Shown here piece by piece: positions 8,610-18,425 of a stretch of DNA of 64,000 nucleotides. The notes under the pieces are model-generated. The model saw only the letters and a program-made list of their open reading frames with translations. It had not been told where the DNA came from and did no database searches. How positions within the stretch are numbered: position 1 is the first letter of the stretch; every line of letters begins with the position of its first letter. The translations under genes were made by a program, and so were the position numbers. This stretch comes from OLB6 sp964620125 (GTDB taxonomy: Bacteria; Bacteroidota; Ignavibacteria; Kapaibacteriales; Kapaibacteriaceae), in assembly GCA_964620125.1 (NCBI GenBank), contig CAZUGQ010000002.1, positions 1 to 64,000 of the forward strand, written 5' to 3'.

Positions 8610-8628
8610 CATCGTGGTCGCACGATGC
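8609..8628. terminator. Short hairpin between convergent genes
   Basis: A perfect 8-bp stem (GCATCGTG pairs with CACGATGC) has a GTCG loop. Its first base is the last base of the upstream stop codon. No U-tract follows, so termination strength is uncertain. Confidence 0.5.
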
Positions 8629-8654
8629 TGTGGCTATCTGCCGCAGGCTGTCGG

Positions 8655-10652
8655 TTACCAACTTCCCTTTACATATACCTCTGCATGACCGAAGAGCGAT
8701 AGCTCGGGCTCTACAAGCCCTTCTCGGAACCAAGCCTGAGAATTCACGGGATGAACGGTTGTTGGTGCATCACACACAAAAAAATCCTCGCGCCTAGCTG
8801 CACTGGGGTACACATGTATATGGTCGAATGACGGGCTTAGCCCGAACAACTCTATGTCGGGTGTGTGCAGATAATCTGCACCAATCCAGCGGAGCACGTA
8901 CAGCCTGCGCACCAATGGTGGTGGTGCTGCCGTTGCAGCAGCCCCAAGCACCGAAACGGTTGCTGGTATGCTATAGGCCATAAGCCCTTCAACATCCTGA
9001 ACAGCAAGTGCTACCTGAACAGGTGCGCCAAACACATCATCGGGCTGCAAACTCTCGTTCATGTCCCACACGAGTGTTGCCGGTACTGCACCTTGCCCTT
9101 GTATTCGATGCACAGTATCAGACCGTGGTAGCGTCATGTTCACCTTCCATGATCGCACTCCTGCTTCCGACACAACATCGGGTGTGATGCGCATGCGCGG
9201 CAACTGTGTTTCCGTTATGGTGTCTGTTGCTTCGATGGGTTGAAGCAGCTTACGCGTTGAATCAGCAAGAAACACCCATGGTTGCTGTGAACGCTGCCCA
9301 TTACGCAACTCTATGGTCAGTCGGGTGTTCTGCACACCGAACGTACTCGCTAGATAGTCGCGGACGGCCTCTGCCCTAGCCTTCGCTACGTCTGTTCCAG
9401 CAGGCGTACCATCGTCGTACACGATGAGTGATAGCTGCGTCTTCCTGTTGTTTTGAAGACGCCACCCTACAACATTCAGTACATGATACTGCCAATGGTC
9501 TTTCCCGGTGAGTGCCTTGGAAGGATGCCAATGGCGAGCGATATCGGCAGAAAGTGACACATAACGAGAAGGGATCTGAACTTGCTCTTCATCAAACACA
9601 ACAATCGGAAGTATGGGCACGACGCGCTTCCGTTCCACAGTTCGAACGGCAACACGAGCTTCGGCACTCACCGTTCCATCCCCCCCCTCGAATGCCAGCT
9701 TTAACGATGCGGTGAGGATGGCAGGGGGCTTTGGCATGTACGTTCGGTATTGCTGCGTTATTAACACACGTACGCTGTCTGCCGTGGCAAACTCTTCCAC
9801 CACACTCGAAACAAGCTCTGTGGAATCGGCCGTAACCCGACTGCTGAGGATTACTACGGTGTCGCGTACGTATGTGGTGTCGCGCCTGATGATGTGAGGT
9901 GTTATCCATGGCTTGTATCGCACATCCATGGAAAGGTGTGGGTTCACGGTACGAAGAGGAATGTTTGTTTGCCACGATCCCAGTTGCATTCCTATCCCAA
10001 CAACACCTCCTAGCCACACCGTCTTGTCGTCGGTTACCGGCCAATGGCCTTCAGCCTGTGCATTGAGGCCAAACACAACGGGGTTGACGTTTGGCAAAGC
10101 CCCCTCACCAGTTATCTGCTCAATGGATCCGTCAACAAAAGATAGACCTGGCGGATCGATGAAACGCATCGTTTGCATGTAATCGGTGGTGAAGGGAAAC
10201 CAAATGGGCACGCTGAATGCAACGGCTAGGTTGTTGGTTGCACTCACACGCACGTATGGCTCCATCGCGATTGCGTTGATAGCAACATTCAGGTCATGCT
10301 GCAAGGTGGCCTCACGCGTCCCCCCCCCCGGCGTGGCAATAAGGGTTTGCTCCGTGCCCGTGTACGACATGTTGAAGTTTGCCCAGCGCACCAAGCCACC
10401 GAAACGGAAACCCCATGGCAGCAATGCGTCGAGTCCGCCATACACTGTTGGCCGAAAGGTGATCCCTGTGGAACTGAACTGCAGAAGGTCTGGGGGATTG
10501 GGTAGTTCCGGCGTGGAGGTAAACGAGCCGATGGGAACGTCCATCATCGCTCCCGCGCCACCTCTGTATTCGATGTTTTCCTGCGCGATGATGCTGCTAG
10601 GAAGAACCAGCAGGATGATGAAAGCCAGGACGTAGTGCACGGGTTGAAACAC
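8655..10652 (-). CDS. OmpA-like outer-membrane protein
   Basis: The 665-residue product has a signal peptide ending SSIIAQ (about residue 24) and an N-terminal barrel-like domain (about 25-250, Gly/aromatic alternation). The middle region contains Tyr/Arg/Asp/Thr repeats (RRDTTYVRDTVVIL). An OmpA-type periplasmic segment lies around 430-500 (LSLIVYDDGTPAGTDVAKARAEAVRDYLASTFGV), the part that binds peptidoglycan in the family. The C-terminal 150 residues are not assigned. The ORF opens with GTG at 10652 (another GTG lies 12 bases later), 8 bases after the T9SS substrate gene. A variant of the window-wide G-rich motif lies inside at 9723-9731. Confidence 0.75.
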   Translation of the reverse strand: MFQPVHYVLAFIILLVLPSSIIAQENIEYRGGAGAMMDVPIGSFTSTPELPNPPDLLQFSSTGITFRPTVYGGLDALLPWGFRFGGLVRWANFNMSYTGTEQTLIATPGGGTREATLQHDLNVAINAIAMEPYVRVSATNNLAVAFSVPIWFPFTTDYMQTMRFIDPPGLSFVDGSIEQITGEGALPNVNPVVFGLNAQAEGHWPVTDDKTVWLGGVVGIGMQLGSWQTNIPLRTVNPHLSMDVRYKPWITPHIIRRDTTYVRDTVVILSSRVTADSTELVSSVVEEFATADSVRVLITQQYRTYMPKPPAILTASLKLAFEGGDGTVSAEARVAVRTVERKRVVPILPIVVFDEEQVQIPSRYVSLSADIARHWHPSKALTGKDHWQYHVLNVVGWRLQNNRKTQLSLIVYDDGTPAGTDVAKARAEAVRDYLASTFGVQNTRLTIELRNGQRSQQPWVFLADSTRKLLQPIEATDTITETQLPRMRITPDVVSEAGVRSWKVNMTLPRSDTVHRIQGQGAVPATLVWDMNESLQPDDVFGAPVQVALAVQDVEGLMAYSIPATVSVLGAAATAAPPPLVRRLYVLRWIGADYLHTPDIELFGLSPSFDHIHVYPSAARREDFFVCDAPTTVHPVNSQAWFREGLVEPELSLFGHAEVYVKGSW

Positions 10653-10660
10653 CCGCGAAT

Positions 10661-12706
10661 TTACTGGACGATAAAGAGCCTGGTCACAGAATACAGCTCG
10701 GTATCGTTTGTTCCGGTAGCGGTAACCCGTGCGTAATAGGTGCCCGCACCGAGCGCAACTGCACTACCTCCCGATTTGCCAATGGTCCATTCTCTGATTC
10801 CCGATCGTAGGTCTGCAGTTAAATCAGACACCACGTGGCCCACAGCATCCACAATAATCAGTCTGCCAGCACCCGTTGGGGCGTTCCTAACACGCAGAAC
10901 GCTTTGAGACACAACGGGGTTCGGATCGATATCCAACGTAAGCTGCCCCTGCAGGGAGTTCACATACCGTCCACCACCACCCGAGTATCGCCAAGCATTG
11001 GAGAGCACAAGCAATCCATTCGCCACAGTTGGTTGAATAATGCTCATACCGGGCTGATCTACATCTACACCTAGGTTCAGTACACATCTGTCTGCATCAC
11101 CCATCGTAACCACTCCAGCAACGGTTGCCAATGTGATACTGGTGTTACCTTCGATAAGAACATTCTCGGCCGTTGCAACAACATGAGCTGAGTCGGCATC
11201 CACATTCCGTTCAACGCCTACCGCAGGCTCTGGTACGAACAGGGTTGGATTGTATCCAAGTCGCAGTGTCATGGTTCCCACTTCGACAGGCGCATCTACT
11301 ACACCAATGGTTTGCATTCTCACCACTATCGATGCTGGATCGCCGATACGGGCTTCGGTGGTATCTGCCCACAGGAACAATCGTACCGGACGTGGTACCA
11401 TGGTGGTGGTAACAGTTATCGTGGTGCTATCTACAACCACATCACCTGCAAGACGCTGTACGATGAGGGTTTGCTCAGTTCGTTGTTGGTAAACCGTTGG
11501 CGCACAGGTAAGCGCTATCTGGACTGATGCATTTCCAACGGTGCCAACGGTTCCTTGTACGGGCGAAGCATTTGTTGGAACAACTCGATAGGTGAATGGA
11601 ATGTTGGACTCGAGTGGAATCAGCACGCCAAGGTTCTGTGTGGCAATGCTATCCACCATCATGTTTGAGAACTCTGCACTTGCTTCGGTTTGTTGTCTCT
11701 CGGCCGCACCTCTCAGATGGAAGGTAACGGTGTCCACCACATCCAAGGTCTGACTCATTCGATACAGCACAACACTGTCTGCATACTTGCCCGGTGTCGT
11801 GGGTTTAAACGCGCACCCAACCATCATACTATCCGTTGGCGTAGGGATGGGCTTGCCGTCCTTATCCAGATACACATAGAAGGGCGGACTTGGCTTGTGG
11901 TGAACGCTGTACTCTGGCCGAACAACAGGTGGCTTGAAGGTACGAGTACGTGCAACGGTATCACCAGTAAGGATGGTGCCAAGGTCCACGGTATCTCTTA
12001 ACACAAAGGGCACACCTGTTCCGCGAAGGATTACAACAATTTCCTCAACGGCCTGTGCTCCACTTAGGCGAACAATCGTAAGAGTATCGGCGAACTTCCC
12101 AATCGCTTGCGGAGAAAATCGGAACTGAAAGAAGGCCGTGTCATTACGAATAAACGGTCCATTCGTGGGGCGCACCTCGAACGGAGGCGGCAACGTTGGG
12201 GGGTCATACCGCCAGCGCTCATTGTTGGCCAGGTTAGTGCGAGCAATCACTATCAATGAGTCAGTCGTGCCTACAAGCACACGCCCAAAGTCGCGGATTT
12301 CTTGTCTCGATATGCTATACCCCGTGCCGTTCATGCGCAACCGAATGGTATCGCCAATGGTTACTGGCTGCCGAATCAGAAAAACGTCGGTTGTAAACAT
12401 CCCCTCACTCAGGGGTCGGAATTCGGCAGTAATCACAAGCTGCCGATTGCGCACAACAAGATCGGCGCTCTGTGTTACCAAACGAAACGGTGGTTGTACA
12501 AGGCCCTGTACCTGATACTGTGCTCCCTCAGTAAGGCCCGTAACCACCTCCGTTTTTTGTTCTGCATCGTTTAGCAGTGTAGGCGGAAAGTTGAAGAACA
12601 CTGTTCGCAATCGCTGCACATCCTCGGCATAGGCAAACGGCACCATGGCCATCAAGGCAGTGCAGACTACAAGTAGCAGCGTTATACGGTAGGGGGCTTT
12701 CGGCAT
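10661..12706 (-). CDS. T9SS-sorted protein with repeated ASH/HYDIN-like domains
   Basis: The 681-residue product has a signal peptide (cleavage after FAYA, about residue 27). Three immunoglobulin-like domains of the 'choice-of-anchor D'/HYDIN type follow (repeated ...FRFSPQAIGKFADTLTIVR and ...CAFKPTTPGKYADSVVLYR patterns). A cohesin-like beta segment lies near 420-560. A C-terminal T9SS tail (about 600-681: DIDPNPV...LGAGTYYARV...LFIVQ) should route it across the outer membrane. I use the ATG at 12706 (MPKAPYR); a TTG 30 bases upstream is possible. Codons 2-5 are exactly the repeated genomic motif. Its partner 8 bases downstream is OmpA-like, suggesting joint envelope work. Confidence 0.85.
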   Translation of the reverse strand: MPKAPYRITLLLVVCTALMAMVPFAYAEDVQRLRTVFFNFPPTLLNDAEQKTEVVTGLTEGAQYQVQGLVQPPFRLVTQSADLVVRNRQLVITAEFRPLSEGMFTTDVFLIRQPVTIGDTIRLRMNGTGYSISRQEIRDFGRVLVGTTDSLIVIARTNLANNERWRYDPPTLPPPFEVRPTNGPFIRNDTAFFQFRFSPQAIGKFADTLTIVRLSGAQAVEEIVVILRGTGVPFVLRDTVDLGTILTGDTVARTRTFKPPVVRPEYSVHHKPSPPFYVYLDKDGKPIPTPTDSMMVGCAFKPTTPGKYADSVVLYRMSQTLDVVDTVTFHLRGAAERQQTEASAEFSNMMVDSIATQNLGVLIPLESNIPFTYRVVPTNASPVQGTVGTVGNASVQIALTCAPTVYQQRTEQTLIVQRLAGDVVVDSTTITVTTTMVPRPVRLFLWADTTEARIGDPASIVVRMQTIGVVDAPVEVGTMTLRLGYNPTLFVPEPAVGVERNVDADSAHVVATAENVLIEGNTSITLATVAGVVTMGDADRCVLNLGVDVDQPGMSIIQPTVANGLLVLSNAWRYSGGGGRYVNSLQGQLTLDIDPNPVVSQSVLRVRNAPTGAGRLIIVDAVGHVVSDLTADLRSGIREWTIGKSGGSAVALGAGTYYARVTATGTNDTELYSVTRLFIVQ
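12689..12699 (+). repeat. Genomic motif GTAGGGGGCTT
   Basis: Exact 11-mer. Read on minus it forms codons 3-6 (K-A-P-Y) of the 10661-12706 gene, immediately after its start codon. Confidence 0.85.
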
Positions 12707-12830
12707 GTTGGCGTGTAATCCGTTTTCAATACTCAAGTTACAGGAGAGATGCGTTGCCCGTGCTTAATACAGACAAGCGGTGTACGTGCATTGAGCGTCT
12801 AGCATTACGTGCTCACCGTATGCATACCAC

Positions 12831-14891
12831 CTACAGTGCAATCAGAGTACAGGTGCGACCAGACCATATCTGTTTGGTTACTCTGCCGGAGCCTTGAATG
12901 CGAACCTCGTAACCAGCCTGGTTGAGAATGGTAACGGCCTTTCGCAGCATCATGCCACGCACGTCGGGCAACGCATCGGTGGTGCGTGATGTAAGCGTTA
13001 CGTTTACGAGCGATCCGCGCTCTGTGCGCGTACCGGGCAACGGTGCCTGCTTGAGGATGATGCCGGTATCGGCTCGCGTGCTCACCTTAAGGCCAAGGGC
13101 TTGAAGGATGGTATCGGCGGTTGACGGATGAAGCCCACGAACGTCTGGAACAATCACTGTATCGGCAGAAGCAGAAGCCGCAATGTATTGCTGCACATTA
13201 GCATCGAGGTTCAGCATCGTCATTGTCTTTTGTACGATGCGCCGGAATATGGGTGCCGAGACGGTTCCGCCGTAAATACTGGTAGTTGGCCTATCCAGCA
13301 GAACGATCATCACCACACGAGGGTTCTGAGCTGGGTAGAAACCAACGAAGGAGGCAGTGTACGCTGACTTCTGAGCGTATGAGCCATCAACCAGCTGTTT
13401 GGATGTTCCAGTTTTTCCAGCAATCCGTACACCGGGTATGGAGGCCGCAGTTCCCGTGCCGTGCTGCACCACACCAACAAGCATCTCGGTAACCTTGTTC
13501 GCTGTTTCGGCGCTGATTACCTGACGAATACGCTGCGGAGCATACTCGGCGGCCACCGAACCATCTGGCTCGAGAATGCCCCTTACCAAACGTGGCTCCA
13601 TCATCACACCATCATTCGCAATTGCAGCGTATGCATTCAACATCTGCAAAGCCGTGCACGTAAGCCCGTAACCATGCGCCATGAACAACTTGGTTCCAAA
13701 CTCGAACTGGTTGGGTCGGCGCAGAACACCACGAACTTCTCCTTTCAAGTCTATGCCTGTTGGTATGCCGAATCCGAAGTCACGCACATACTTGTAAAAC
13801 GTTCGATCGTCGAGTAACCTACTGGCCGAAGCAAAGACAACGTTGCTGCTCTGTTGCAGGGCAATACTAAAGCTGGTGGCTCCTAGTGGGTGGTCGTCTC
13901 GTATCGTATACGGTCCGGCAGTAAGTTGGCCGCCCAGACCATCTACTTTGTCTGCTGGCTGCAGTTTTCCTTCCTCAATCAATGCTGCAGCAGTGATGGT
14001 TTTCATAGTAGATCCCGGTTCGTACTGATCGGTGATGGCACGTACACGGAGGGCTTCCATCGATGCCTTGTCCAGCCGATTGGGATCAAACGTTGGTATC
14101 GATGCAATTGCCAGAATATCACCTGTGGCAGGCTCCATGGCAACAACGGTGCCGCTGGCAGCACCAGACTCACGAACACCGCGCAACAACTCCTGTTCAA
14201 CTACACGTTGAAATTCGATGTCCAGCGTAAGGATCAAGCCCGAACCATTGCGAGGGCTGCGTCTCTCCGGGTTAACACCAGCTCTGAGCCGCCCCTTGCC
14301 GTCGCGCTGCATAACAACAAATCCGCCTTGCCCACGGAGCTGTGCATCATACTGTAGCTCGAGTCCGGTAAGGCCGTTGTTGTCAACGTCGGTTGTTCCC
14401 AGTACTTGAGCACCAACAGGACCGTAGTAGAAGTTCCTTTTCGGCTCCGTAACACGAATCAGCCCAGGATCTCTGATCTTCTCCAATTCAGGGTACATGG
14501 CAGTGTTTAGGCCTCGAGCCAACCAAACAAAGCGGGTTCCTTTCTGCGTTAACAAGGCCTTGAACTTTGATTGTCCTTCACCAGTGGCGGATGCCAGCAA
14601 TTGCGCAATGAGCGCCACATCCGTAACCTTCATTGGATCTGCAGCGAACGAAGTAGTTCGCATCATGCCGGCTACTTCCCGTCGATGCCGGTCGTAGAAC
14701 GCTCCCCTCTCTGCACGAAGCTCAAGCTTGCTTTCGTATTGGCGTTTCGCCATGCTGCGGTACCGTGCATGGTCGAGCACTTGCACCCAGAACAGCCGTC
14801 CAAGGATAAGCACGAAACCAAGACAGAAAACCAGCACCAGAACGCCGGCTTTCCATCGGATTGGGTCATATTCTTCCTGGACGTCTGACAC
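12831..14891 (-). CDS. ftsI: Class B penicillin-binding protein with PASTA domains
   Basis: Septal peptidoglycan transpeptidase (FtsI/PBP3 type) in the inner membrane with its catalytic part in the periplasm. It has one transmembrane helix (about 14-36), a dimerisation domain (about 50-200), and a transpeptidase with active-site Ser294 in STMK (294-297), SSN (348-350) and KTGT (493-496). Two C-terminal PASTA repeats follow (about 570-635 and 640-686; PDVRGLHPSTADTILQALGL and PDVRGMMLRKAVTILNQAGY). The start is GTG. The gene follows ftsL by 34 bases, the usual order in the division cluster, but metG rather than mraZ/mraW lies upstream. Confidence 0.95.
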   Translation of the reverse strand: MSDVQEEYDPIRWKAGVLVLVFCLGFVLILGRLFWVQVLDHARYRSMAKRQYESKLELRAERGAFYDRHRREVAGMMRTTSFAADPMKVTDVALIAQLLASATGEGQSKFKALLTQKGTRFVWLARGLNTAMYPELEKIRDPGLIRVTEPKRNFYYGPVGAQVLGTTDVDNNGLTGLELQYDAQLRGQGGFVVMQRDGKGRLRAGVNPERRSPRNGSGLILTLDIEFQRVVEQELLRGVRESGAASGTVVAMEPATGDILAIASIPTFDPNRLDKASMEALRVRAITDQYEPGSTMKTITAAALIEEGKLQPADKVDGLGGQLTAGPYTIRDDHPLGATSFSIALQQSSNVVFASASRLLDDRTFYKYVRDFGFGIPTGIDLKGEVRGVLRRPNQFEFGTKLFMAHGYGLTCTALQMLNAYAAIANDGVMMEPRLVRGILEPDGSVAAEYAPQRIRQVISAETANKVTEMLVGVVQHGTGTAASIPGVRIAGKTGTSKQLVDGSYAQKSAYTASFVGFYPAQNPRVVMIVLLDRPTTSIYGGTVSAPIFRRIVQKTMTMLNLDANVQQYIAASASADTVIVPDVRGLHPSTADTILQALGLKVSTRADTGIILKQAPLPGTRTERGSLVNVTLTSRTTDALPDVRGMMLRKAVTILNQAGYEVRIQGSGRVTKQIWSGRTCTLIAL

Positions 14892-14925
14892 AGGCTACAC
14901 GGCGTACATGTTGATGGTTACTCGC

Positions 14926-15273
14926 CTACTTTCGTATAACGATTGGTGCCTCTTGTGGCGGAATCATGCCAAGCTTTTCTGTTGCTATTCTCGTGACGTG
15001 TTCGGCGCTTTGTAATCGATAGCTCTCCGTGCGAAGACTCTTCGTGAGGGTTTCCAGTGAGTCTCTCTGATGCTTGAGGTTTTCAACCTCGTTGGACAGT
15101 GAATTCACTGCTATCACATTGCTCACATACAGCACGGTTGCCGCAGCACTGATAAAAAACAAGGCAAACAGGCTCCACCGATTTAACAGCCTTCGTTGTT
15201 GTACGATAGCTGCCGGTTCCTTCACCGGTGTGTTAACGCGCTGAGCAGGATCGTTAGGTAGTTGCTCTTCCAT
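14926..15273 (-). CDS. ftsL: FtsL-like cell-division protein
   Basis: The 115-residue product has a cytoplasmic N-terminus (about 1-33), one transmembrane helix (about 34-54) and a periplasmic coiled coil (SLSNEVENLKHQRDSLETLTKSL). It ends in the FtsL/DivIC-type motif AEHVTRIATEKLGMIPP. FtsL joins FtsB and FtsQ to activate the septal synthase, and position directly before ftsI supports this. Sequence identity within the family is low, so the call rests on architecture plus context. Confidence 0.85.
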   Translation of the reverse strand: MEEQLPNDPAQRVNTPVKEPAAIVQQRRLLNRWSLFALFFISAAATVLYVSNVIAVNSLSNEVENLKHQRDSLETLTKSLRTESYRLQSAEHVTRIATEKLGMIPPQEAPIVIRK

Positions 15274-15285
15274 GATGTGATCTCA

Positions 15286-17370
15286 TCAACGGACTTCGGC
15301 TCCCGGACCTATGGAAACATCGCTTGGCCGAACCAGCGTGAGCTTGCCTTCGGCATTCGACGCTGCTAGAACCATTCCCTGTGATTCGAGTCCCATGAGC
15401 GTTGCAGGCTTAAGATTTGCAACCACAACCACAAGCGTTCCAATGAGTTCTTCCGGAGTGTAGTACTGTGCTATGCCAGCCAGTATCTGCCGCTTCTCGG
15501 TACCAAGGTCCACAACCAACCGGAGCAATTTCTTTGACTTGGGTACTGGTTCGGCACTAAGCACCAAGGCTGTTCGCAGCGCAACACCGGCAAACTCATC
15601 GATGCTAATCGGTGGTGGAAGAGTAGCCTTCGTATCCGGTGATGCCGGTGGTACTGCTTGCAGCTTTTGCAGTTGAGCTAACACTACTTCGTCCTCCACG
15701 CGAGTAAACAGAATCCTTGCTTCGCCAAGTGCTGTTCCTGCCTTTATCTGATGTGAAGGGGCTTTGGTCCACTCATCCGATTCCGGTTCACCAACAGCGC
15801 CAACACGTACGTGTGCGCCTACAAGCTCCTGCATGGATCGGGAAGCGTTTGGGATGAATGGTGCGAACAGCACACTCAGCGTGCGTATTGCCTGTACGCA
15901 TACGTTCATCGCTCTTGCTGCATCTTCAGGATCATCCTTTATTGTTTTCCAAGGCGCTTTGTCGTTGAAGTATTTGTTGGCAGCTCGTGCAGCATTCATG
16001 GCTTCGGTGCAAGCATCACGGAACCGAAAGGCATCGAGTTGCTTGCCTACCATCTCCGTTGCTTCTCTCAATGCCTTATCCAAGGATTCTTCGTGTGATG
16101 TAGCTGTCAGATCAGTCGGTACGCTTGGTACCTCTCCCTGGTACTGGCGTTGCAGGAATTGAGCAACACGATTCACATAGTTGCCAAGTATGGACGCCAG
16201 CTCGTTGTTGGTTCGAGCCTGATAGTCCTTCCATGTAAAGTCACTGTCCTTTGTTTCCGGCATGTTCATGGTGAGTACATATCGCAATACGTCTGCATGC
16301 TGCGGCTCCGGAAACTCACGCAGATACTGCTCTAAGTCGATTGCCCAGTTGCGGCTTTTTGAGAACTTTTGTCCTTCGAGGTTGAGAAACTCGTTAGCTG
16401 GCACCTGTTCAGGGAGGATGTATCCTTCCTGATGGCGGGTGTGGAGCAGGATGGGAAAGATGATGGTATGAAACACAATGTTGTCCTTGCCAAGGAAGGC
16501 AGTGTATCGTGTTTGCGCATCCTTCCACCAAGACTCCCACGCGAGTGGTGAGCCCCTTTCCAACGCCCATCGCTTCGTAGTTGAGATATATCCGAGTACG
16601 GCTTCGAACCACACGTACAGAACCTTACCCTGTGCACCATCCACAGGTACGGGGATGCCCCAATGCATGTCGCGCGTTGCTGTGCGCTCTGCCAAACCCT
16701 GTTTAAGCCAAGATCTGCTTTGCTGCAACACATTGTCTTTCCATTCACCGGCGTGGGATTCAATGTATTGCTCCGTCCATTCCTGAAACCCATTGAGCTT
16801 GAAGTACCAGTGTGTTGTTTTTCGAACAACGGGGGCAACACCACTTATGATGGACCGAGGGTTCTTCAGATCCAGCTGATTGTAGTAGGCACCACAGTTG
16901 TCGCACTGATCGCCGCGGGCTTTGTCGTTACCACAGTTGGGGCACACACCTTCAACGTAGCGGTCAGGAAGGAAGATGCCAGCTTGCTCATCGTAGAACT
17001 GGTCTGACTCACGTTCCACCAACAAACCCTGGTCCAACCAGGTGCGAAAGAACTCCTGCGCTGTAGCTGCATGTATCGGATCAGTCGTGCGGCCGAACAT
17101 GTCGAAGTCAATTCCGGCAGCTCGCAGTGCTCGTTCGTTAGCAGCATGGTACACGTCAACGAGCTGCTGAGGTGTTACCCCCTCCTTCTCGGCAGCAATG
17201 GTGATGGCTACGCCGTGTTCGTCCGATCCGCAGATGTACAGGGTAGGCCGACCACGAAGCCTGCAGTATCTAGCATAGATATCAGCAGGCAGCGTACTGC
17301 CAACAACGTTTCCCAGGTGAGTGTTTCCGCTGGCATACGGTAATGCAGCGGTGATCAGATAACGAGTCAT
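15286..17370 (-). CDS. metG: Methionyl-tRNA synthetase
   Basis: Charges tRNA-Met with methionine. The 694 residues carry a HIGH-type motif (PYASGNTHLGN, 11-21), a zinc-knuckle region (CPNCG at 143-147 and CDNCG at 156-160), and a KMSKS loop present as KFSKS (335-339). An anticodon-binding helical domain (to about 550) and a C-terminal EMAP/Trbp111-like tRNA-binding domain (about 597-694) follow. The start overlaps the stop of the DJ-1 gene by ATGA (17367-17370), and ftsL follows after 12 bases. Confidence 0.97.
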   Translation of the reverse strand: MTRYLITAALPYASGNTHLGNVVGSTLPADIYARYCRLRGRPTLYICGSDEHGVAITIAAEKEGVTPQQLVDVYHAANERALRAAGIDFDMFGRTTDPIHAATAQEFFRTWLDQGLLVERESDQFYDEQAGIFLPDRYVEGVCPNCGNDKARGDQCDNCGAYYNQLDLKNPRSIISGVAPVVRKTTHWYFKLNGFQEWTEQYIESHAGEWKDNVLQQSRSWLKQGLAERTATRDMHWGIPVPVDGAQGKVLYVWFEAVLGYISTTKRWALERGSPLAWESWWKDAQTRYTAFLGKDNIVFHTIIFPILLHTRHQEGYILPEQVPANEFLNLEGQKFSKSRNWAIDLEQYLREFPEPQHADVLRYVLTMNMPETKDSDFTWKDYQARTNNELASILGNYVNRVAQFLQRQYQGEVPSVPTDLTATSHEESLDKALREATEMVGKQLDAFRFRDACTEAMNAARAANKYFNDKAPWKTIKDDPEDAARAMNVCVQAIRTLSVLFAPFIPNASRSMQELVGAHVRVGAVGEPESDEWTKAPSHQIKAGTALGEARILFTRVEDEVVLAQLQKLQAVPPASPDTKATLPPPISIDEFAGVALRTALVLSAEPVPKSKKLLRLVVDLGTEKRQILAGIAQYYTPEELIGTLVVVVANLKPATLMGLESQGMVLAASNAEGKLTLVRPSDVSIGPGAEVR

Positions 17371-17915
17371 TCGTATAAAACGATATCGGTAGCAACACGT
17401 CGGGCAGTGGCTTCGCCCACGTATCGCCTGATGATTGCGAGAGCAAACTCGAATGCCGTACCGGCGCCACGACTGGTGATAATACCGGCATCTTCAACAA
17501 CCCGATCGGTACTGTAGGAATACTCTTTGAGTACGTCTGCCGAGCTGGGATGAGAGGTTACCCCTGCGCCACCACGAAGCAGACCGAATTCGTGGAGCAA
17601 AACAGGAGCGGCACAGATGGCACCAAGTGGCTTCTTTGCTGCACGGTGGCGCGCAAGGATGTGACGCAGCGCATCGTTCTCCATAAGATTTTCAACACCC
17701 TGACTGCCGCCTGGAATCACAACGAGGTCAAAGTCGTCATCATCGGCAATGTCGTCAATGGCAAGGTCCGGAACGATGCGCAGACCACGCGAACAGGTAA
17801 CCATGTCTCCATCACCGGCAATGGTCACGTCAACGCCGGCGCGGCGCAACATGTCCACGATGATTACGGCTTCCATTTCTTCCGTGCCGTTGGCGATGGG
17901 AATTAGGCAGGTCAT
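17367..17915 (-). CDS. DJ-1/PfpI-family protein
   Basis: The 182-residue product has the DJ-1 fold hallmarks: GTEEMEAV with the conserved Glu15 and the nucleophile Cys101 in the elbow GAICAAP. The C-terminal RGAGTAFEFALAII also matches the DJ-1/YajL branch. Family members act in glyoxal/methylglyoxal-damage repair or redox protection; the exact reaction here is not shown by the sequence. I start at the ATG at 17915, where the fold begins, rather than at 17993, which would add an unrelated tail overlapping the previous gene. Confidence 0.92.
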   Translation of the reverse strand: MTCLIPIANGTEEMEAVIIVDMLRRAGVDVTIAGDGDMVTCSRGLRIVPDLAIDDIADDDDFDLVVIPGGSQGVENLMENDALRHILARHRAAKKPLGAICAAPVLLHEFGLLRGGAGVTSHPSSADVLKEYSYSTDRVVEDAGIITSRGAGTAFEFALAIIRRYVGEATARRVATDIVLYE

Positions 17916-17934
17916 GGTACGAGTGTCTTGCTGA

Positions 17935-18423
17935 TTAATGATCGGTATGCGGTTTCGCGTTGTTTGGTGGCGAGCTGTCTTGCAATCCCCCAAGCTCCGG
18001 ACGGCGTATCAACCCACCTTCATGACCAGTGATGACTGCCTGGATGTTTGCAGCAACAGCAATGATGAGGAAAGCCGTAAGAACAAGGCGCTGAAAATTG
18101 ACCTGTGATGGACGGTTAAAGAGGTGTAACAGTGCCAGAAACAGTGCTATTGATGTTAACGTTACAGCCAGCTCCGCAGCCTCTTCATGTTCATGAATCT
18201 GTTTGTGCGAGATGCCAGCAATCTCTTCTACCTTTTCTTCTGCGGGTTCGCCGGTAAAGTTTGCAGGATAGATGGCCAACCCTGCAACAACGTACAAGAC
18301 AAGTCCAGTACGCCTTACAACGTCGTTCCGTATGATAAGTGCAGCAAACACCACCAACACCGCAAAGGCCGTTGCAATGATTGGTATGTGGTTAAACAGC
18401 AGGTGCAGCCAAACTGGATCCAT
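17935..18423 (-). CDS. Four-helix membrane protein, DUF2231-like
   Basis: The 162-residue product has an N-terminal LHLLFNHIPI motif and four predicted transmembrane helices (about 12-30, 38-55, 88-106, 114-134). A His/Glu-rich loop (ISHKQIHEHEEAAE) lies between helices 2 and 3, and a His-containing end follows. Histidines in membrane-edge positions hint at metal or haem binding in such families, but I cannot assign a role. The ATG at 18423 lies 2 bases past the guaA stop; an ATG at 18435 overlapping guaA is an alternative. Confidence 0.75.
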   Translation of the reverse strand: MDPVWLHLLFNHIPIIATAFAVLVVFAALIIRNDVVRRTGLVLYVVAGLAIYPANFTGEPAEEKVEEIAGISHKQIHEHEEAAELAVTLTSIALFLALLHLFNRPSQVNFQRLVLTAFLIIAVAANIQAVITGHEGGLIRRPELGGLQDSSPPNNAKPHTDH

Positions 18424-18425
18424 GA

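Noticed and set aside
12707..12736. TTG start extending the T9SS gene
   Set aside because: It adds ten residues before a good signal peptide with no ribosome site; ATG at 12706 is simpler.
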